A DNA stretch of 7,334 nucleotides from the NCBI GenBank assembly GCA_017506845.1, contig JAFVMP010000025.1:1-7334 (forward strand), read 5' to 3'. Shown in pieces: positions 1 to 7,334 of this stretch. The notes under the pieces were generated by a model that was not told where the DNA came from, did no database searches, and saw only the letters and a list, made by a program, of their open reading frames with translations. Source of the stretch: Campylobacter sp. GTDB taxonomy: Bacteria; Campylobacterota; Campylobacteria; Campylobacterales; Campylobacteraceae. The position numbers and the translations under genes are program-made. Every line of letters starts with the position of its first letter. Position 1 is the first letter of the stretch.

Positions 1-32
1 ACTGATAACAAAATCAAAGCGACAAAAAGCAT
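1..32 (-). CDS. Possible 5' end of a divergent gene (signal-peptide-like start), partial
   Basis: On the minus strand an ATG at 32-30 opens a frame that stays open to the window edge and reads MLFVALILLS, a hydrophobic stretch like the start of a signal peptide or membrane helix. An in-frame TGA lies a few codons upstream, so no earlier start exists in this frame. There is no good ribosome binding site, only a weak GAG. The same bases could instead be the 3' end of a + strand gene: two + frames stay open from the edge and stop at 34 (TAG) and 51 (TGA). Ten codons cannot settle the matter and no product can be named. Confidence 0.2.
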   Translation of the reverse strand, partial: MLFVALILLS

Positions 33-58
33 AGTAAGCTCAAATCAATGAATAAATT

Positions 59-99
59 TAACTTTTTAGCGTTATTAATTCTAACTTTATCCTAACTTT
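59..99. repeat. Three TAACTTT repeats spaced by about one and two helical turns
   Basis: TAACTTT occurs at 59-65, 82-88 and 93-99. Start-to-start distances are 23 and 11 bases, so the copies lie roughly on one face of the helix. The last two are part of a longer imperfect tandem repeat (CTAACTTT at 81-88 and 92-99). The third copy directly abuts the pglE -10 element. They could be an operator, or simply the periodic AT-rich pattern that takes the place of a -35 box in Campylobacter sigma-70 promoters. Confidence 0.5.
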
Positions 100-113
100 G
101 ATAAAATATAGCC
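100..113 (+). promoter_or_regulatory. Predicted sigma-70 promoter (-10 region) of pglE
   Basis: GATAAAATAT at 100-109, with TAAAAT at 102-107 as the -10 hexamer, is followed by AGCC. The -10 hexamer ends 27 bases before the pglE ATG, giving a short leader of about 20 bases. No clear -35 box is present, as is usual in Campylobacter, and an AT-rich periodic region lies upstream. Nearly the same 14 bases (one mismatch) recur before cheY at 5249-5262, which strengthens the call. Confidence 0.6.
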
Positions 114-125
114 ATTAATTAATAG

Positions 126-3007
<2,882 letters not shown>

Positions 3008-3008
3008 T

Positions 3009-3914
3009 GTGATTTTTAAAGAGATTGAAGAATTTAGTGAGATACGCTATAAGGCTAGAGCCTATTTATGCCATCTTTTAGATAGAAATATACCAAATAA
3101 TCTCCCTGGTGTAAGTGCTCAAAATATTAATGATGGTTTTGATAAGATAGCACATGAGATTGATAGCTTTGATGCGTTTTATATATTGGATAAAAATGGA
3201 ATTCAACTAGATAATACCATAAGTCTAGATTCTAAAAATATATCTGGAAAAGGAATGAATAGAAGCAATAAGGCGTATTATTATAGATGTGTTCGTGAGA
3301 AGCGATGTGTATTAACTGATCCATATCCATCAAGCCTTACTAATCGCCTTTGTGTTACAGCTTCAATGCCTATATATAATGATAAAAAAGAGTTGCTTTA
3401 TATAGCATGTATGGATATTGGGTTAAAAGAGCTTTTAGCTATTATTAGCCCTGGTTCTGTAGATGGAATATTTGGCAAATTTACAAAGCTTATATATTCT
3501 GTTTTTTCTATTGCTCTTTTTGCGATCTCATTGGTTTTATTTGTTCATGGTATAAAGAGCTTTGTATTAAAAAGCTTTAATGAGATTAATATTAGCGAGG
3601 TTTTTGAATCCACTATTGTGCTTACTTTAGCACTGGCAATATTTGATCTTGTTAAGGCGATATTTGAAGCTGAGGTTTTAGGTCGGCCAAATCATCATCA
3701 AAATGGCGGCAGTAGAACAATGGTAAGATTTATAGGGAGTATTATTATAGCTTTAGCTATTGAATCTCTTATGTTGGTATTTAAATTTGCAATTACTGAT
3801 CCAAGTCAGATATTATATGCGATATATCTTATTGGCGGAGTTGGTTTTTTGATGATTGCACTTAGTTGCTATCTGTTTATCTTAAGAAGGAGTAGTGTTG
3901 ATAGGGATCATTGA
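3009..3914 (+). CDS. pglG: PglG-like membrane protein with N-terminal PDC/Cache-like domain, function unknown
   Basis: The 301 aa product resembles C. jejuni PglG (Cj1119c), which lies in the pgl locus between pglF and cheY; as far as I know it is not required for N-glycosylation and its role is unknown. Residues about 1-148 look like a PAS-fold PDC/Cache sensor domain: NRSNKAYYYR (84-93), DPYPSS (104-109) and the closing strand pair VTASMPIYNDKKELLYIACMD (116-136). Four hydrophobic helices follow at about 161-181, 199-217, 240-260 and 267-291. There is no signal peptide or helix ahead of the Cache domain, and the basic residues at 226-240 and the C-terminal Arg pair fit both ends being cytosolic. 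No enzyme, kinase, GGDEF or methyl-accepting output domain follows. GTG 3009 is the only sensible start: the ATG two bases earlier meets a stop at once. The 3' end overlaps hisH by 17 bases. Confidence 0.85.
   Translation: MIFKEIEEFSEIRYKARAYLCHLLDRNIPNNLPGVSAQNINDGFDKIAHEIDSFDAFYILDKNGIQLDNTISLDSKNISGKGMNRSNKAYYYRCVREKRCVLTDPYPSSLTNRLCVTASMPIYNDKKELLYIACMDIGLKELLAIISPGSVDGIFGKFTKLIYSVFSIALFAISLVLFVHGIKSFVLKSFNEINISEVFESTIVLTLALAIFDLVKAIFEAEVLGRPNHHQNGGSRTMVRFIGSIIIALAIESLMLVFKFAITDPSQILYAIYLIGGVGFLMIALSCYLFILRRSSVDRDH
3887..3892 (+). promoter_or_regulatory. hisH ribosome binding site inside pglG, deciding between two starts
   Basis: AAGGAG at 3887-3892 is a strong Shine-Dalgarno sequence within the last codons of pglG. 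It lies two bases from GTG 3895, which is too close, and five bases from TTG 3898, a normal distance similar to the six bases seen at pglF and pglG. The spacing therefore favours TTG 3898 as the hisH start. Confidence 0.65.
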
Positions 3915-4509
3915 TTATGGTGCTGGAAATATAAGAAGCGTTCAAAATGCCATTGAGTTTTTAGGAGCTAAAAGTGAGCTAGTAAGCGATGCTGATTGCT
4001 TAAAAAAATATGATAGATTACTTTTGCCTGGTGTGGGTGCTTTTGGTAAGGCGATACAAAGATTAAGAGATACAAATTTAGATAATGCAATTTTAGAGTT
4101 TATAGCTAGTGGTAAGCCGTTTCTTGGGATCTGTCTTGGTATGCAACTTTTGTTTAAAAAGAGCTATGAATTTGGTGAGCATAGTGGTCTTGGGGTTATT
4201 GATGGGAGTATTATTAAATTTGATGAATCTAAATTTGATAAGCCTCTTAAAGTGCCGCATATGGGCTGGAATATGGCTAAATTTACTAAACAAAGCAAGA
4301 TTGTAGATGGTCTTGGTGATAGTGCTTATTTGTATTTTGTTCACTCATATCATGCTGTTTGCGATAGTAAATTTGCTTTAGCTTATACTGAGTATGGGTA
4401 TGATTTTGTCAGTGCTGTGGAATATGAAAATGTCTATGGATTTCAGCCTCATCCTGAAAAATCACATGAGAGCGGACTAAGAATAATTAAAAATTTTATG
4501 GAGATATAG
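3898..4509 (+). CDS. hisH: Imidazole glycerol phosphate synthase, glutamine amidotransferase subunit HisH
   Basis: This is a class I glutaminase that hydrolyses glutamine and channels ammonia to HisF, which makes imidazole glycerol phosphate and AICAR in histidine synthesis. With the TTG start it is 203 aa, the usual HisH length; GTG 3895 would add one residue. The N-terminus IGIIDYGAGNIRSVQNA is typical. The oxyanion strand PGVGAF is at 44-49, the nucleophile is C79 in GICLGMQLL, PHMGWN is at 120-125, and the catalytic pair H185 and E187 lies in FQPHPEKS. All triad residues are present, so the enzyme should be active. The gene starts inside the end of pglG and is followed directly by hisA, implying translational coupling on both sides. 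Its obligate partner HisF is not in the window, and in C. jejuni, as I recall, hisH and hisA lie in a his cluster far from pgl. Confidence 0.95.
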   Translation: MIGIIDYGAGNIRSVQNAIEFLGAKSELVSDADCLKKYDRLLLPGVGAFGKAIQRLRDTNLDNAILEFIASGKPFLGICLGMQLLFKKSYEFGEHSGLGVIDGSIIKFDESKFDKPLKVPHMGWNMAKFTKQSKIVDGLGDSAYLYFVHSYHAVCDSKFALAYTEYGYDFVSAVEYENVYGFQPHPEKSHESGLRIIKNFMEI

Positions 4510-5220
4510 ATGGAAAAATATATGGCAATAGATTTAAAAGAAGGTAAAGCAGTTAGACTATCAAAGGGGTTAATGGATAGTGCTAAAATTTACTCAAATG
4601 AGCCGTGGGAGCTAGCTAAGAGATTTAGCGATGCTGGGGCTAAGTGGTTGCATATTGTAGATTTAGATGGAGCATTTGCTGGAGATGCTGTAAATTTAAA
4701 AACTATAGAAAAAATTGTAAATGCTACAAATTTAAATATACAAATTGGCGGTGGAGTACGCAATGAAGAGCGTATAAAAAGCTATTTAAACTCAGGAGTT
4801 AGTAGGTTGATTTTGGGTTCTGTTGCACTTAAAAATCCTGAGTTTGTAAAAGAGATGGCTAAAAAATACAGAATAGTTGTAGGAATAGATGCTAAAGATG
4901 GGTTTGTAGCAGTAGAAGGATGGGCTGAGGTAAGCCAGATAAGGGCTACTGATCTTGCCAAACTATATGCAGATGCTGGAGTTGAAGCGATAATTGCCAC
5001 AGATATTAGCAAAGATGGTATGCTGTGTGGGTTAAATTTAGAATTTACATCAAGCATTGCACAAGCTAGCGGTATTGATACGATTGCAAGCGGCGGTGTG
5101 GCAAGTTTGGCCGATTTGGAATCTGCAAGCAAAACTAATGGAATATCTGGGGTTATAATTGGCAAAGCTTATTATGAGGGAAAAATAGCACTTAGTGATA
5201 TTTTTAATAACAATTTTTAA
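4510..5220 (+). CDS. hisA: Phosphoribosylformimino-5-aminoimidazole carboxamide ribotide isomerase HisA
   Basis: HisA is the cytosolic (beta-alpha)8-barrel isomerase that converts ProFAR to PRFAR by an Amadori rearrangement, the step just before HisF-HisH. The 236 aa length is normal. The two catalytic aspartates are visible as D8 in [12 protein letters not shown] and D127 in VGIDAKDG, with T164 in TDISKDGM. Phosphate-binding loops occur in both half barrels: IGGGVRN (79-85) with LGS (102-104), and ASGGVAS (193-199) with IGKA (217-220). These are the duplicated half-barrel signatures shared by HisA and HisF; GIDAKDG and TDISKDGM in this arrangement favour HisA. The ATG follows the hisH stop with no gap, using GGAG at 4500-4503 inside hisH. 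No hisF follows; the next gene is cheY. Confidence 0.95.
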   Translation: MEKYMAIDLKEGKAVRLSKGLMDSAKIYSNEPWELAKRFSDAGAKWLHIVDLDGAFAGDAVNLKTIEKIVNATNLNIQIGGGVRNEERIKSYLNSGVSRLILGSVALKNPEFVKEMAKKYRIVVGIDAKDGFVAVEGWAEVSQIRATDLAKLYADAGVEAIIATDISKDGMLCGLNLEFTSSIAQASGIDTIASGGVASLADLESASKTNGISGVIIGKAYYEGKIALSDIFNNNF

Positions 5221-5248
5221 CTGTTAAAGTATTTTAAAAGTAATTTTA

Positions 5249-5262
5249 GATAAAATATCGCC
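5249..5262 (+). promoter_or_regulatory. Predicted sigma-70 promoter (-10 region) of cheY-prmA-ftsH
   Basis: GATAAAATATCGCC lies in the only substantial gap after pglE. TAAAAT at 5251-5256 ends 28 bases before the cheY GTG, with AT-rich sequence upstream and no clear -35 box. It differs from the pglE promoter core by one base in 14, and its distance to the start codon is almost the same. It would let cheY, prmA and ftsH be expressed independently of the pgl-his transcript. No terminator hairpin separates it from hisA, so read-through from upstream is also possible. Confidence 0.6.
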
Positions 5263-5284
5263 TAAAGTTGAGAAAGGATAGTTA

Positions 5285-5649
5285 GTGAAGTTATTGGTTG
5301 TTGATGATAGCTCTACTATGAGAAGAATTATAAAAAATACGTTAGAAAGACTCGGTCATAATGATGTGTTGCAAGCAGAACACGGCGTGGAAGCTTGGGA
5401 TATACTTTGCCAAAATCCAGATGTAGGCGTGTTAATTACTGACTGGAATATGCCTGAAATGAATGGCCTAGAGTTAGTAAAAAAGGTTAGGGCTGAGTCT
5501 AAATATGAAAATATGCCTATTATCATGGTAACCACAGAGGGTGGTAAGGCTGAGGTTATTACAGCATTAAAAGCTGGAGTGAATAACTATATTGTTAAGC
5601 CTTTTACTCCTCAAGTACTTAAAGAGAAGCTTGAAGACGTTCTTGGATA

Positions 5650-5650
<1 letters not shown>
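5285..5650 (+). CDS. cheY: Chemotaxis response regulator CheY
   Basis: A single-domain receiver of 121 aa. Phosphorylated by CheA, CheY binds the flagellar motor switch (FliM) and changes its rotation. The acidic pocket is D7 and D8 (VVDDSSTMRR), the phosphoacceptor is D53 in ITDWNMPEMNG, and the switch residues T83 (MVTTEGG), Y102 and K105 (NNYIVKPFTP) are all present. The DWNMPEMNGLE motif and the lack of any output domain identify it as CheY rather than a transcription regulator. The start is GTG, preceded six bases away by AAAGGA (5273-5278); an in-frame TAG two codons upstream excludes a longer protein. The stop TAA shares its last base with the prmA ATG. No other chemotaxis gene is nearby, so its position reflects Campylobacter gene order rather than a che operon. 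Confidence 0.97.

Positions 5651-7334
<1,684 letters not shown>

Noticed and set aside
78..83. TAGAAT on the minus strand as a -10 box for a divergent gene
   Set aside because: It overlaps the TAACTTT repeats, such hexamers are common in AT-rich DNA, and the divergent gene itself is unproven.
4109..4306. A + strand frame of 65 codons inside hisH
   Set aside because: It is an alternative frame over the HisH active-site region with no start signals and no family features.
4782..5165. A 127-codon minus-strand open frame antisense to hisA
   Set aside because: It covers conserved hisA motifs on the other strand; its Ala/Ser/Leu/Ile-rich translation is what antisense reading of such codons gives. 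No independent gene signals.
5217..5227. TTAAC-T-GTTAA palindrome at the hisA stop as a terminator
   Set aside because: Arms of five AT-rich base pairs with a one-base centre cannot form a stable hairpin and no T run follows directly.

Overview
The window is an AT-rich, almost gapless bacterial segment with eight genes, all on the + strand. Protein similarity and gene order point to a Campylobacter, or a very close campylobacterial relative. PglE, PglF and PglG closely resemble the Campylobacter jejuni N-linked glycosylation (pgl) proteins, and as I recall it C. jejuni also has the order pglE-pglF-pglG-cheY-prmA-ftsH. The species cannot be fixed from sequence alone. Long shared motifs and clear length differences suggest it is not C. 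jejuni itself.

Layout. Positions 1-134 hold a promoter region, with a possible sliver of a divergent gene at the very left edge. Positions 135-3914 encode PglE (sugar aminotransferase), PglF (membrane-anchored UDP-GlcNAc 4,6-dehydratase) and PglG (Cache-like domain plus four membrane helices, function unknown). Positions 3898-5220 carry hisH and hisA, two histidine-biosynthesis genes fitted between pglG and cheY. A 64-base gap (5221-5284) carries a second promoter. Positions 5285-7334 encode CheY (chemotaxis response regulator), PrmA (ribosomal protein L11 methyltransferase) and the first 291 codons of FtsH (membrane AAA+ protease), which runs off the right edge.

How the genes work together. 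PglF converts UDP-GlcNAc to a 4-keto-6-deoxy sugar, and PglE aminates it, giving the precursor of di-N-acetyl-bacillosamine, the reducing-end sugar of the Campylobacter N-glycan. The acetyltransferase PglD, needed next, is not in the window. HisA isomerises ProFAR to PRFAR, and HisH supplies ammonia to HisF, which is also absent here. The pglE-hisA run is tightly packed, with stop/start overlaps or gaps of 0-1 base, so one transcript with translational coupling is likely. cheY-prmA-ftsH is equally tight and has its own promoter.

No clearly undescribed system stands out. The best leads are the hisHA insertion, the uncharacterised PglG with a probably cytosolic Cache domain, an ATG-stop element overlapping the pglG start, phased TAACTTT repeats before pglE, and bacterial N-glycosylation sequons in PglG and FtsH. 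I saw no RNA genes, insertion sequences, CRISPR arrays or convincing terminators.
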